The notes under the pieces: generated by a model
The model's database searches: none
Seen by the model: only the letters and a program-made list of their open reading frames with translations
What the model was told of the DNA's origin: nothing
In this document: in pieces, positions 47,563 through 58,850 of the stretch
Layout of the letters: each line of letters opens with the position of its first letter
Position numbering within the stretch: position 1 is the first letter of the stretch
Position numbers and translations under genes: made by a program
NCBI RefSeq assembly: GCF_019393635.1
Contig: NC_057861.1
Coordinates: 742,130,732 to 742,194,731, forward strand
Direction of reading: 5' to 3'
DNA length: 64,000 nt
DNA from: Dromiciops gliroides
Lineage: Eukaryota; Chordata; Mammalia; Microbiotheria; Microbiotheriidae

Positions 47563-47829
47563 CTGGTACTCCCGCTTCTCCTCTCTCCAGGCCCGGGCCC
47601 CCGGCTCGGACTTTCTGGGCACCCCCTTCCCCGAGAGGCCCAACAGTGAACTGGAACGGGCTTCCCGTCACATGCTGCCCTCGGTATTTGACGCTCACTG
47701 TGTGCACCCCCATCTCCTGGGGCACAAATCGGACACAGTGGGAGCTCTTCCCCACGGGCACAATCTCTGCCTCAGTTGTGCGGCCGGAGGGGCTGGTGAC
47801 GTGGGCTGACATGTCTGCGCTGTCTATTT
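47563..47829 (-). CDS. FLNB: FLNB exon, repeats 20/21
   Basis: The exon is 267 nt, acceptor TTAAAG, donor CCAG|GTGAGC, phase 1-1. It is the largest coding exon in the window. It encodes [20 protein letters not shown] through [20 protein letters not shown] to RGEAGVP. The auto-inhibitory strand of repeat 20 and the start of repeat 21, the main integrin-binding repeat, lie here. Confidence 0.97.
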
Positions 47830-47954
47830 CTTTAAAAGAGAGAAAGCGTCAGTGATATTAGGGTTGGGGAGAGGAATGGGGCACACGGCACAGTGGACCA
47901 TGCAGCACACGGCATGATGGGCAAGCAGGCTCGCAGCCCTGAAATGTGTCCAGT

Positions 47955-48066
47955 CCTGAGAATGTAAACACCTTGAGAACAGGAACTGAGCCGCTTCTGT
48001 CTCTCCCCAGCTCCCAGCAGGCAGCCTGGTACACAGTAGTTGGTTAACAAATGCTAATGGATTGAG
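47955..48066 (+). mobile_element. L2 3' end
   Basis: GAATGTAAACACCTTGAGAA, CAGCCTGGTACACAGTAGTT, AACAAATGCTAATGGATTGA. Confidence 0.7.
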
Positions 48067-48207
48067 GAGCTCTCTTGATGAGGCTGCCCATCTGCCTTTG
48101 CTTCCATCTTGGAAACAAGACTCCTCAGCCCGATTGTCTCTAAGAGATCTTCAGTGGTACAGAGCTCTCTCTCTTTCTCTCTGCCTCCCTCCATTCATTC
48201 GTTCATT

Positions 48208-48368
48208 GGTTTGTTTTTTGTTTTTTGTTTTTAGTGAGGCAATTGGGGTAAAGTGACTTGCCCAGGGTCACACAGCTAGTAAGTGTTAAGTGTCTGAGGC
48301 CGGATTTGAACTCAGGTACTCCTGACTCCAGGGCCGGTGCTCTATCCACTGCGCCACCTAGCTGCCCC
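48208..48368 (-). mobile_element. A-tailed marsupial SINE
   Basis: Full length; flanked by TCGTTCATTG-like repeats. Confidence 0.93.
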
Positions 48369-48896
48369 CTCGTTCATTGTTTCATCAACCTCAGAGTCTC
48401 CAAAGATAAAGTGAAACTTGAGCGCAATCAAAAAACCCTCTGCACTCAAGAACTCAAAGGTCTAAACCAAATGAAAATATGGCTTCAAACCAGCAGCCCC
48501 AGAGGAGAGCATCAGCTCCTTTCCAGTCCCCCACGACAGCCTTTGCTCCACGTGGACACCACTATTGTGACACAGGGAAGGCAGGCGTCACCCCCTGCAT
48601 GATGGAAGGACACTGAAATGGGTCCAATCACCCACAGTCAGGGTCATACAGCACCCTCGGTGTCCAGGAGGATCCCAAAGACAAAGGAATAGCACCTGGT
48701 CAACACGAGCAGATCATTGTGCACAACTGGGGCCTGGAGACGTTGCCGGGCCGACTTGCACAGGGAAGAGACTTGGTTATGAGCTGCCCCTGGGCCTGCG
48801 CTCCTCCTTCCTCCCCACTCTCCCGGGGCTACTGCTCGAGGCTTCAAAGTGTCCAGGACTTTGAGGAAGACCCCGACACACACGCTCCCTGTTTAC

Positions 48897-49019
48897 CTGG
48901 AATTTTCAGGTTGAGATCACAGATGCTACCAACGGTTGCCACCGATGGTGCCCGGCTTGCGCGAGTGATGCTTTCCTTGACCCTGCCTTCTCCGCTGATT
49001 TTCACAGTGAAGGGACTCC
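48897..49019 (-). CDS. FLNB: FLNB variant-1 exon (41 residues, repeats 19/20)
   Basis: The exon is exactly 123 nt, phase 1-1, encoding [20 protein letters not shown] to CDLNLKIP. The 41 codons equal the segment missing from the muscle-enriched filamin-B variant 1, whose loss unmasks integrin-tail binding in repeats 19-21 and alters myogenesis. Skipping leaves the frame intact here. Confidence 0.95.
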
Positions 49020-49148
49020 CTGGAAGGAATGGAGAGGGTAGGAGGTCTCTGTGAATCTGTGTGGGGGCTGGGACACACTCCAAGGGCTTAAGATGCAAGC
49101 AAAACCCAAGCAAGTCCCCACCCCTGCCCCAAAAGCCAGCTTGTATAC

Positions 49149-49301
49149 CTGGCACGTGTTCGTCGGCAAACTTGGTGGACACAATATAAACCCCTGGTAC
49201 TGTCGGGAAATAGGAGACTTTACAGGTTCCATCTTCGAGGTCTTCTGTCTGGATGTCAACCTTGCTTGGTCCTTCCACTGCCAAGGATATGCCTCCATAA
49301 C
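49149..49301 (-). CDS. FLNB: FLNB exon, repeat 19
   Basis: The exon is 153 nt, acceptor CTTCAG, donor CCAG|GTATAC, phase 1-1. It encodes [20 protein letters not shown] to FADEHVP. Repeat 19 is one of the class-A repeats that bind integrin beta tails. The next intron is only 129 bp. Confidence 0.97.
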
Positions 49302-49898
49302 CTGAAGGACACACACCCTTGTTTGTCTGACTAGATGTGGTGGGCTCTTGTGTGCCAAATGGGCAGAACAGAGAAAACAGAGGCTCGACCTGCAGACAGC
49401 GACACGCACACCCATGCGAGAGCCAAGTGTCTTAATGCAGAGCAGGCCCCGGGGGCTGACACTTCTCTTTTGTTGGCAGAAGCCAAAGCCTGGCCACCAC
49501 CCTTCAATTCAGAAGACCCCAGACTGAGGCCCCCAGGGCACTGCTGGGCTTGGGTCCAAGTGTAAGTCGAGCAGACTGGAGGAGGGCATGGAGGAAGATC
49601 TCTGCGGTGGTCAGGACAGCAGAGAACACATCAGCATGTTTCTGGCAAGTGACCTCTGCTTGAGTTTAGGGGATCATGGGATCTTGTAATCATAGATCTG
49701 GAGGGGGAAAGGACCGCACCAAAGCCACTAAGCCCAACCCTTTCAGTTTACCAATGAAAGCAGAGGCACAGAGATGTTAAGAGACTTGCCCAAGCTCACA
49801 AAGCTATTAAGTATGTAACATAGGAGTTGATCTCGGGTCTGCTTGACTCCAACACCCTATCCACCATGTCACAGTCTCCCAACGAGAATGGGCCAACA

Positions 49899-50052
49899 GG
49901 GGCAGCTAGGTGGCACAGTGGATAGAGCACCGGCCCTGAATTCCAGAGGACCTGAGTTCAAATCCGACCTGAGACATTTACCGCTTACTAAGCTGTGTGA
50001 CCCTGGGCAAGTCACTTAACATCTCTGCCTCACCAAGAAAAAAAAAAAAAAG
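49899..50052 (+). mobile_element. A-tailed marsupial SINE
   Basis: Full length; flanked by AGAATGGGCCA direct repeats. Confidence 0.94.
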
Positions 50053-50296
50053 AGAATGGGCCAGCAGCTTTTGGACTGACTGAGACCACAAGACACTAGG
50101 AAGACGCAGCAGGTGCAACACTGCTCCTTAAGGGCTGGCTGCTTAGATGCCCAAACTGCTGGCCTTTTAAAGAACAAAGAACTGTAGGGAATGGAAGACA
50201 CTGCATAGCCGGAGAAGAATCCCAGCTTGGTTGAACCCTCTGGGCTTCTTCCCAGCAGTATAGAAGTAGCAACACCCATGGGGCAAGGAGACTGAC

Positions 50297-50500
50297 CTGC
50301 ATCCCTCGTGTCAACAATGAAGTCTGACATTTCAAAAGTACGTCCTTCGCTCAGGCCCCTGCCCGAGACTTTAGCCCTCCGGGCATCTCCGATCTCAGAC
50401 TGCACCACCATGATGGACACGGGGCTGTTAGGCACGTGGCTACCATTTTTCTTAATACTGACCAGGTGTTCCCCGACCTCCCGGGGAATGAAAGAAATGC
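50297..50500 (-). CDS. FLNB: FLNB exon, repeats 18/19
   Basis: The exon is 204 nt, acceptor TTTCAG, donor GCAG|GTCAGT, phase 1-1. It encodes [20 protein letters not shown] to IVDTRDA, ending repeat 18 and opening repeat 19. Confidence 0.97.
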
Positions 50501-51127
50501 CTGAAAGGAATGGAAACAACGGAGTGTCAGGGGAAGAAAGAGAGCCAAGGAGCCTAAGGCCCCAAAGCCAGCCCTGGCTTCACCCAGAGAACTTGGCTCC
50601 ACAGGGAAGCCGACACTTCTCCAAATCACATTTTTAAATCACTGAAGGAAATGCTAGATTTCAGTTCAAAGTCCGTGAAAATTAAAATGTAATTTCTTTT
50701 CCATCCAAGCCATGGACCCCTGGAAATCAGATTCCCCAGGTTAAAAGACTGTCCAAAAGCACTGCCCGTCTGAAGGGTTGCTATAATATAAACACTCAGG
50801 AGGAAAACAAAATACTTCAGCTCGTACTGTTTTTTGTTTTCCCAAATGTGCCAGATGGTTTTAGGGGGAGAGAACCATGAGGAAGATAACGCCCAGGCAT
50901 TGTGCCAGCCTGAGGAGCCAGAGCATCTCTGTGGCCATGTAGTCCAAAGCGCGCATGAGAAAGTCGCCACCCATCTTCCCCCATGCCCCTCCCACAACCC
51001 ACATGACAAGCAGACATTGGGCTTTATCTGGAGAGCTCCAAGCAAGGGATTCGGCTGGGGCAGCCCGGGGCATCGGCCCCACTCCTCCCCCAGCCCCCAG
51101 GGGGACAAGGGTGGGCAGCCCCCTCAC

Positions 51128-51286
51128 CAATGTGGTTGTTTGGGAGCCTCTTCAGGAGACACGGCTCATCTCGCCCAGACGGGGCCTTGATGCTGGCGGT
51201 CAGGCTGCTCAGGTCAGTTTCACTGATGTCTAGCAGAAAGTCAGCAGCGGAGCCCAGCTTCACTTGGGAACATCTCCTGTTGTTAT
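51128..51286 (-). CDS. FLNB: FLNB exon, repeat 18 first half
   Basis: The exon is 159 nt, acceptor CCCAG, donor ATTG|GTGAGG, phase 1-1. It encodes [20 protein letters not shown] to [11 protein letters not shown]. Human FLNB, as I recall it, has DDSRRCS here; DNNRRCS is the only difference I noticed. Confidence 0.97.
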
Positions 51287-51749
51287 CTGGGATGCGTATG
51301 AGGGCACACACACAGACACACAACATACCACAGCTCAGATTAATAACTGTGGACCTCATGTTACATACAATATACCTGAAGACCTACTGTGTGACCAAGC
51401 CTCAGCTCTAAGTAAACTTCACAGGGCCCTGTCGATGCAGCAAGGAAATGTACAATTTCCACATGGAACCCCCCCACCCCCCATCTGCTATCATACTTTA
51501 GCAGTTAAATGAGTCTTAGAGAATAGCTGGAGCCTCCTAGAAGCCACGTGATCTATCCTGGGGGACACAAGGACAAAATGTTCCCCAAGATCCTTCTACC
51601 TCTAGGAGTCACAAGTGTCATTCAAAGCACCCCAGACTGTGCGCAGACGCTAAGCCCACTGCTACAGACGGAGGTCATCCTTTAGCCAGCAATAGAGAAG
51701 CTGCAAAGTCCTTCCCCTGGGCCTCCAAGGCCCACTGGTGTTCCCCTAC

Positions 51750-51923
51750 CTGTGATCTTGGCTGTGAAGGGGCTGCCAGGTATGTGTTTGTCATTGTACT
51801 TCACGAGGATGCTGTAGTCCCCAGGGAGTGTGGGCAGGTAGGTCACTGTGCAGGTGCCATCCTTGTTGTCAATGCAGCTGATCTCGGCCTTGGAAGGGCC
51901 TTCGATGGCCAAGTCCAGCCCAC
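51750..51923 (-). CDS. FLNB: FLNB exon, repeat 17
   Basis: The exon is 174 nt, acceptor AATAG, donor ACAG|GTAGGG, phase 1-1. It encodes [20 protein letters not shown] to SPFTAKIT, completing repeat 17 including the C-D face. Confidence 0.97.
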
Positions 51924-52319
51924 CTATTGGACAGAAGAAGCTCCCTGTTTTTAGGGGGGCGGGGGGAGCCATCGGGACAGAGGGGGAAGCAAGGCCGATG
52001 AGGCACTGGCTGCCATTTTGAGCAATAGGGATGGCCCCCATGGGAGGTGGGGGCCACACAGCCCACTGGCTTCCAGCATGGGCTCTGTCTGCTGTCAATA
52101 ACTCTGAAAATGTGGCAAACAGGCAAAATCGACACACACCCTACTAAGCACCAACTCTCAGCATGGCACAAGGTCGCTGCTAGATTGAGATTTGGGGGAA
52201 CTGTCTCCTCCATCAGTGTACAGAGCAGACCTTCCAAGCCGTCACAGACAGTCTAATGAGGAAGGTGCTGAGGCCAGTGGCACAGGCCCTGAAAATTCTG
52301 GGCCGCATCCATGGCAGTG

Positions 52320-52765
52320 AGTCCCAGGACTTTACTGGATGCAAAAAGTTTTCACACACACAAACACGAATTAATTCTATAAATGTATATGTATACATAC
52401 ATAAATATAAAATATGCATGTGTGTATAACATGTATGTATACACACACACACACACATACATTTATATGCCAGGAAGGACTTCATTGGAGTTATCTATTT
52501 ATATTTTTGTGTATTATATAAACATGTATAGTATACATATACATAAATATGAAATGATCTATCTTATCATATTTGCCAGGAAGGACTTTATTGCAAAAAT
52601 TGTGTATGTGTATGTGTATATGTATGTGTGTGTATATGCATGCATACGTGTGTGCATCAGGAAGAATTTTATTAGACGTATTAACTTTATCATTTTACAT
52701 GTGTATATATATCAGGAAGGACTTCATAGGAAATTATCTGTCTATTTCTGTGTGTGTGTGTATGG
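52320..52765. repeat. Composite tandem repeat, CAGGAAGGACTT plus TATG runs
   Basis: The motif CAGGAAGGACTTCATTGGA recurs, more or less decayed, at about 52323, 52470, 52575, 52658 and 52713, each followed by a TG/TA-rich run of 40-80 bp. It lies in an FLNB intron. Confidence 0.8.
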
Positions 52766-52987
52766 GGGTGGGTGGGAAAAGAAGGCTCAGACTTTCAGGC
52801 TGTTTGGTCTCATGGTATTCCAGGCCATGCTTGGACCTGAAGAGATGAGGGAAAGATGAAAACCCACCCTTAGGGGAAAGAGAAGGAAGCAAGGGATCAG
52901 GACAGAAAAATTTCTGTTCCTTGCCAAAGTCCTTCCGCCATTTCATGGTGACGTCAGGCTGGCTTTCTGAGCCCCCCAGGCCCTTAC

Positions 52988-53116
52988 CCTCTCCAGCGTC
53001 CTCTGTGACAATGGTGAAGGTGGCGGTCTTGTTGGCGACACCATACACCAGGCCGGGCCCATATGCTGACACGCTGCCGCTATTTGGGTAGTTCACGTAG
53101 AACTGGAGGGGGCTCT
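52988..53116 (-). CDS. FLNB: FLNB exon, repeat 16/17
   Basis: The exon is 129 nt, acceptor TTAAAG, donor GAGG|GTAAGG, phase 1-1. It encodes [20 protein letters not shown] then [20 protein letters not shown]. Repeat 17 is the site at which filamins bind GPIb-alpha, CFTR and migfilin. Confidence 0.97.
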
Positions 53117-54025
53117 CTTTAAGTTCACAAAAAAGAACAAGTGAAGGGCTGGTAAGAACACCTCTAGTTTGCATAAGCTGTCGATTCACTAGTTTTAAGT
53201 CTTTGTTTTCTATCAGTTTGCTTGATTTCACTCTCTGATAATAAATTGTGAGATGCCAATGGAGCAACCTCCTGCAGGGTGGGGAGCATACAGCAGGCAC
53301 TTAATGAATGGCGCCTCATCTCTGACTTATGCCCTTAGAGATGTCCAGGGGCACTGCAAGGTGACTTTCCCAAGGTCACGGTCAGTATGTGGCAGACACG
53401 GGGTTTGACCCCAACCTTCCTAAATCCAAGGCTAGGCCACTAAGTCAGCAGGGCACAGGTTCAGGATTTCCTCCTCTCCTTAGACTTGGATTATATTGTA
53501 TTGGTCCTTATTACCTGAAGTCTAAAGAAATAAGATGAAGCTACGAACAAGCTTGAGGCTCTCTGAAGAAAACCCAAAGCACCGGGCCCCTCGCCCAATG
53601 TTAGAAAAAACGAGAAGAAACGCCAAGGTTGGGAAGAGGAGCCAGGAGGCGGGAAGCAGGCACCACAGAGGCCAGGACCAGCTCTCCAGACAACTTTTAG
53701 CCGGAACCCTTGGAGAACGTCTCTTCCCACCGTCTCCCTCCTCTGAAGCCCCTTCACATTTCTATGGGCCATCCTGGGATGTCCCTGGCTCGTCACATTT
53801 CTCTTTGATCCCCTCTGTTCCTATTGATCACTGCACCATCAGCCAAATGCATCTGGTCCATGGCCTAGCAAGGGCCAAGGAGGTCAAAGTCACTGCTCGG
53901 TTTTATGAAGGTATCAGCTCTTTGTAAAAATCTATGCTTAAGAGTCAGCGATTACTAGCACCTGAACTGCTCCGAGCCAGAGCGGCCACATTGCTGTCCC
54001 TCTAACCAAGCCAAAGCCAACTCAC

Positions 54026-54166
54026 CAGGAATGTGGTTCCCCATGTACTTAATGTGCATCTCGTGTAGGCCAACCTCAGTAGGCGCGTAGCGAACTGTGA
54101 CGGTGCCATCTTTGTTGTCGACAATCTCGGGGGTGGCCGTCTTTCCAGAGGGCATGTGAACCTCTC
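54026..54166 (-). CDS. FLNB: FLNB exon, repeat 16
   Basis: The exon is 141 nt, acceptor CCATAG, donor CCTG|GTGAGT, phase 1-1. It encodes [20 protein letters not shown] to KYMGNHIP. Confidence 0.97.
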
Positions 54167-54514
54167 CTATGGAAGACAACAAAGTCAGACAAGAGAGGCC
54201 CCGGGGTGGATGAGCTCCAGATGTTTTCCTGGAAAAGGCAGATGCTTTGGCTTAAAAGGCCTTTACAAACAGCATCTTTGGGTGTCCTGAACCGAGCACT
54301 CATCACTTAAACATACGGCCTAATGAGCTGCCAAGTCCCGTATAACGGGAAGATGGGGGCCAAATCCCCTTCTTTGGCTCTCCCAGAGAACAACAAGTGT
54401 CTGGTATAAGATTGATTCTCCAAGATCGTGTTACATCAGGACTGTTATGTAAGAAGCAATCTAAAAGCAGCCTGGATTCAAACAAGGCTTAAAAGAAATG
54501 CCCATTTTAAAATA

Positions 54515-54785
54515 ATAATAATAATGATGATAGGAATAATTACTAGCATTTCTATAGACTTTTAAAATGTGCAAAGTGCTCTTTACAAGTGTCATTTCAT
54601 TGTATCCTCCCCATAACCCTGGGAGGTGGGTGCTATCCTTATATCGCCATTTTACAGATTAAGAAATGGGAGCAGACAGACATTAAGTGACTTGCTTAGT
54701 GTCACCCAGAGAGAAAATGTCTCAGGCTTTGGATCTGGAGCACAGGTCTCTGACACTGCAACCACTGTATGACCTAGCTGCCCTG
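54515..54785 (-). mobile_element. MIR-like CORE-SINE
   Basis: AAAGTGCTCTTTACAAGTGT, GCCATTTTACAGATTAAGAA and TGTATGACCTAGCTGCCCTG, reverse. Confidence 0.7.
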
Positions 54786-55054
54786 GCAGCCCAGCCCAGG
54801 CCTCAGTATTAAATTAAACTTGGAGGGGTTTGGAAGGAATGCAACAAGACCCCAGAGGAAAGAAAGGCTCAGCCGACCTCCCAAGCTGCAGCTCTATTCT
54901 GGGAGCATGCCCCATCAAGAGTAAATAAATGTCCGCCTAGCCTGGAGGATTGGAGAGGCTGCCCCACCGGAGAGCCAAGATAATGTCTAAGAAACCAGGA
55001 GAAGGCCCAGCCCCGACATGCAGGAGAAGAGGGGGGCCTGATTGTCTCACTCAC

Positions 55055-55157
55055 CAGTTACTTCTCCTTTCCTTACAGCAAAGGGGATGACCAGGTCAAA
55101 GGGCTTAAATCCCAGACCATTCATGTCGCTGACTGGGACGTAGGCTTCTTCCGTCAC
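55055..55157 (-). CDS. FLNB: FLNB exon, start of repeat 16
   Basis: The exon is 103 nt, acceptor TTTGTAG, donor ACTG|GTGAGT, phase 0 to 1. It encodes [20 protein letters not shown] and [15 protein letters not shown], the atypical first strands of repeat 16 that pack against repeat 17. Confidence 0.97.
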
Positions 55158-55932
55158 CTACAAACAGGATGGGAGATGAGCTCAGGCAAGGAGAAAGCAG
55201 ATACAACCTGGAAGAAAGCTAGAGCAAGGCAGAGCAGCTGGTAATTTTGCAAACCATTCAATGGGGGCTGTGTTCTCCGGAGCCAAGTTCTGCCCAACTG
55301 AGGAACTCACAGTGTACAGGGTCGAGCCTCAAGGATTTGGGGGGCTCGAGTGTGCCCAACACTGGGGCGACACATTTCAGTTTTATTTGTAAAATTCCCA
55401 GCAGTGTGCAGAAGCAACAGAAAAGAGTGAGGAAAAGAAAGTGTGCGCGTGTGGGTGTGTGTGCACAAAAGACCCCAAAGGTTTCAACCTGCAAAGGTGT
55501 GGTTGCTTGTGGCCTGGACAAGAGCACATTTTAAAGTAGGAGATAAGGCCCCCAGGGAGAAGCAGCAAAGATCTCGATCCCACAGAGAAACCAAGTCTGC
55601 CAGGGCAGCCGTGGACTCGGCAGGGCGGCGGAAGCGCTTGGCTCCCCACCCCTGATTCTTCATCGCAGACACAGACTAGATTAATACGATTAGACGTGAC
55701 CAATGGTAACTCATGGGGCATGTGTTATGACATTTAGGCGTCATTAGAAAGCAACAAAGGCAGATCCCAGGATGATTTGAACCCTTCTAAAAAGCTACCA
55801 ATCAACTGGAGAAATACATGGATCAACAGATACCAGAGGGCTCAAGCAATCCCAAAAAGCAGGCTGGAGGCGTTCTGAAATGAAGGGCTACATGAGGAGG
55901 AGAAATGTGAAAAGGGGCGGGGGGAGGAGTAC

Positions 55933-56004
55933 CCAAGGGCTGTAGCCAGGGGGACATGCATTTACCAGCGCCTCCTTCATTACGGCAACTTCATCATCTG
56001 TAGC
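55933..56004 (-). CDS. FLNB: FLNB hinge-1 cassette exon
   Basis: The exon is 72 nt, phase 0-0, encoding ATDDEVAVMKEAL then VNACPPGYSPW: 24 residues aligning end to end with human hinge 1 (ATDGEVTAVEEAPVNACPPG...). The acceptor is CTAACCAG and the full-length donor TGG|GTACTC is weak. An internal CTG|GTAAAT after 13 codons is a closer match to a donor and would also stay in frame. Hinge 1 gives flexibility between rod 1 and rod 2 and carries the calpain-sensitive region in filamins. It is known to be skipped in some FLNB transcripts. Confidence 0.9.
55955..55960 (-). promoter_or_regulatory. FLNB: TGCATG (RBFOX motif) inside hinge-1 exon
   Basis: The exact RBFOX hexamer lies in the hinge-1 exon and overlaps the codons of VNACP. 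RBFOX1 is reported to influence this exon in human. The motif may owe its conservation partly to the protein sequence. Confidence 0.55.
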
Positions 56005-56007
56005 CTG

Positions 56008-56013
56008 GTTAGT
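56008..56013 (-). promoter_or_regulatory. FLNB: ACTAAC (QKI motif) at hinge-1 acceptor
   Basis: ACTAAC ends 3 nt before the first exon base (CCACTAACCAG). QKI bound upstream of an exon usually represses it, and QKI is reported to promote skipping of the FLNB hinge-1 exon in human cells. Confidence 0.6.
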
Positions 56014-56432
56014 GGCAAAGGGAGATTAGTCGGGCATTCCAACATAGGGGAGTCCCCCTACTCAACAGAAACAAATCTAAGACCCTCCCAGAGGGGAAGA
56101 GAGAGCCTTATCCTGTGGGGCTAGAAATAGTCCCGAAAACCTGCCCAACCCATCTCTTATTTGCCTCTGCCTAAGGGACAACCTCCCCACCCCCCACCCC
56201 AACCCACATCTCATGGAGGTCAGGCCTAGATCGGTCGTCTTTATTATGTCACATAGATAGACTTGAGAAATCTGTAGCAGAATATACCCCTTTAATGAAT
56301 TCTATGCATACACACATACATGTAATATACAATGCGTGTGTATCTCTCCACACGTATTTGAGGGGGAGGTGTCTGAGATCTGTATTTTCAATAAGCCTGT
56401 AGATCACACAACTGTTGATGATCATAGACCAT

Positions 56433-56580
56433 ATTTTTTTTTTTTAATGGGGCAATGGGGTTAAGTGACTTGCCCAGGGTCACACAGCTAGTAAGTGGTA
56501 AGAGTCTGAGGCCAGATTTGAACTCAGGAACTCCTGACTCCAGGGCTGGTGCTCTAACCACTGCGCCACCTAGCCGCCCC
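56433..56580 (-). mobile_element. A-tailed marsupial SINE
   Basis: Full length; clean CATAGACCATATTTTT duplication on both sides. Confidence 0.95.
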
Positions 56581-56755
56581 CATAGACCATATTTTTGAGA
56601 CTAACAGGAGGTCAGATTTAGAATTGGAAGGGATGTATTAGAGGTTATCTATTCCAGCTCTCTCATGGCTTTATTGCTAAGGAAATTGAGGTCCAGTAAG
56701 TGAAGTGACTTAGTGGTATTGAGTATAAAGGGCCCTTGACTTGGCATCAAAAGTT

Positions 56756-57003
56756 ATTATTGTTCAGTTGGTTTAGTGGTATCTGACTCTTTATGACCCT
56801 ATTTGGGCTTTTCTTGGCAAAGATACTGGAGTGCTTTGCCATTTCCTTCTCGAGCTCATTTTACAAATGAGGAAACTGAAGCTGACAGGGTGAAGTGACT
56901 TGTCCAGGGTCACACATCTGCTAAGTGTCTGAGGATGCATTTGAACTCAGGCCTTCCTGACTCCAGTCCCAGAGGACTATCTGCTGTACCACCAAGCTGC
57001 CCT
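56756..57003 (-). mobile_element. tRNA-RTE SINE
   Basis: Full length in reverse: TATTGTTCAGTTGGTTTAGT, GGGCTTTTCTTGGCAAAGAT, ACCACCAAGCTGCCC. Confidence 0.9.
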
Positions 57004-58602
57004 GGGTTCAAATTGTGGCTTTGCTGCTTCCTATGCTGGGCATCAGTTTCCCCATCTGTAAACTGTGGAGACCGGGTCTAGGTCCTTGCTCAAGTTTATG
57101 TGGCAGGATTCCGACCCAGGTCCTCTGATGCCCCATCCACCTACTTTCCCATGTACTGCCTTAGAAGGCTCAAGTAAATGTCTGAGCTGTGAGCAGCGCT
57201 CTGAAAGCCGACAAGCTCTGGAAGCCACGGGCAAGCAGCAAGCTGTGATACAGGTGGTCCCAAGCACCACGTCTGGGTCAGGTTTGAATGAGCTATGATT
57301 GTGAGCACTGGAGACTTTCCCTACAAATATGAGAAGTTCTCTTCCATGAGTTACTGGAGACAGAGGACCTTACATCTGGATGGGATGCTTGTCTGACTCC
57401 CTAATTGTACCAATGGAGAAACTGAGGCACGGCCAGTTGAAACGCCTTTCCCAAGGCCACCACTGGCAGAGCCAGGATTCAAAGAGATTCCTAGACCACT
57501 GGCCTTTCCTCCATATCACACCTGAGCCAAGACAGACAAGGAGAGAAGTGAGTGGAGGGAGGTCAGAGATCACCACTTGGCATCTTCTCACCAGTGTATT
57601 GTTGGTTTCTGGTGATCCAGGATGGGAGCACAGAGAATCTCAGGACCTCACCTGCCACATGTGAGTACATTCCCATGTGTAAATCGGGCAAATGTGGAGG
57701 CATTCTGTTGTCCCCTTTTTAAGTATGCCAGGGACATCACAGTGACAATTGTATCAATCCAGTTTTCAAATTCCTCCTAATATTATTTTTAATAATCACC
57801 CAAAGAGAACAAGAGAATTCAACCCACTCGCCCTCTTGGGTTCAAATCTCGCCTCTTCTGCTTAATAATTCTGGGCCTCAGTTTCTTCATCTGTAAAATG
57901 GGGACAGGGGGTGGAGTAGATAGGCTCTGGGTCCCTTCCAGTTCCAGGTCCAAGACCCTCTAATTCTTTAGCTTCAAATATGTTCTTTTGGGCAGAAGGA
58001 AGCAGGGAACCTCCCATGGCTCCCAGGGCCTCAGGCCAATCTGGTGATGGGGAGCAGCCCCTGCATCAAAGCTTCCTCTTTTTTGAGCAAACTATTCCCA
58101 CAATGATCTCTGGTCATCGCTGACATGGGACCATCCACTGGCGCTTACAGAGGTTGCATCCCTCACACAAAGTCCACTTAGCTATATCAAATCCAGCCCC
58201 TCTGTGTAAAACAACCTGAGCAATCCAACTGTTTGAGCCACGATTTGTGAAGCTAAACAAGTTCGACCTTCTCTGTCAACCCTTTTCTCGGCTGCAGAAG
58301 GAGAACATGTCAAAATGCAAAGGTATCCAGAGAGGACAAGAACTTATGTAGGTTGGACAGAAAGGACCACCCCACCCCACCCCACCACAACAAAACCTCT
58401 AGCAAGACTTCATAGTGATGAACCGGTGTCTACGGGGAGAGGAAAATACCCGTCCAGCCAGCTGGACTCCACTTCTGGGCACCAGCCTGACAGAGAGGGA
58501 GGCACAGTGGGACATAAGCCTCCTCCTCCATCTGGCTCCTGCCTGGAGAACCCGCGACACCCTCCTCGTTCCAGGGGAGGTCAGTTCTACGGTCAACCTT
58601 AC
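57004..58602 (-). other. FLNB intron, low repeat content
   Basis: Part of the intron upstream of hinge 1. It holds a decayed MIR-like piece near 57845-57920 but no other recognised feature. Confidence 0.45.
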
Positions 58603-58850
58603 CATGACGGTAAAGGGGCTGTTGGGAATATCCACGCCCCCAAAGCGCACGTAGATGACGTAGGTGCCGGGCTTTGCCGCCGTGTAGAAGATGTCGTAGG
58701 TGCCGTCCTCGTTCTCAATGACCTCCGCTTCTACCTCGGTGCCGTCAGGGGTCAGGACAGTACAGGTCACCTTCCCTTTCCCGGCCGTCTTGGCATCAAC
58801 AACAAAGCCAACTTCCTCCCCAGTTTTGACAGTGGGCGCGATCCCAGGGC
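58603..58850 (-). CDS. FLNB: FLNB exon, repeat 15
   Basis: The exon is 248 nt, acceptor TTTTAG, donor ATG|GTAAGG, phase 1 to 0. It covers most of repeat 15 from GPGIAPTVKTGEEVGFVVDA to DIPNSPFTVM. It ends in phase 0, so it can join either the hinge-1 exon or repeat 16 directly. Confidence 0.97.

Noticed and set aside
55968-56004. Hinge 1 shortened to 13 residues by deletion
   Set aside because: Reading on past GTAAAT recovers the missing 11 codons to TGG|GTACTC, so the full hinge is encoded.
852-57003. Regularly recurring 140-bp sequence as a CRISPR-like or regulatory array
   Set aside because: The copies are dispersed SINEs in both orientations with target-site duplications and A-tails.
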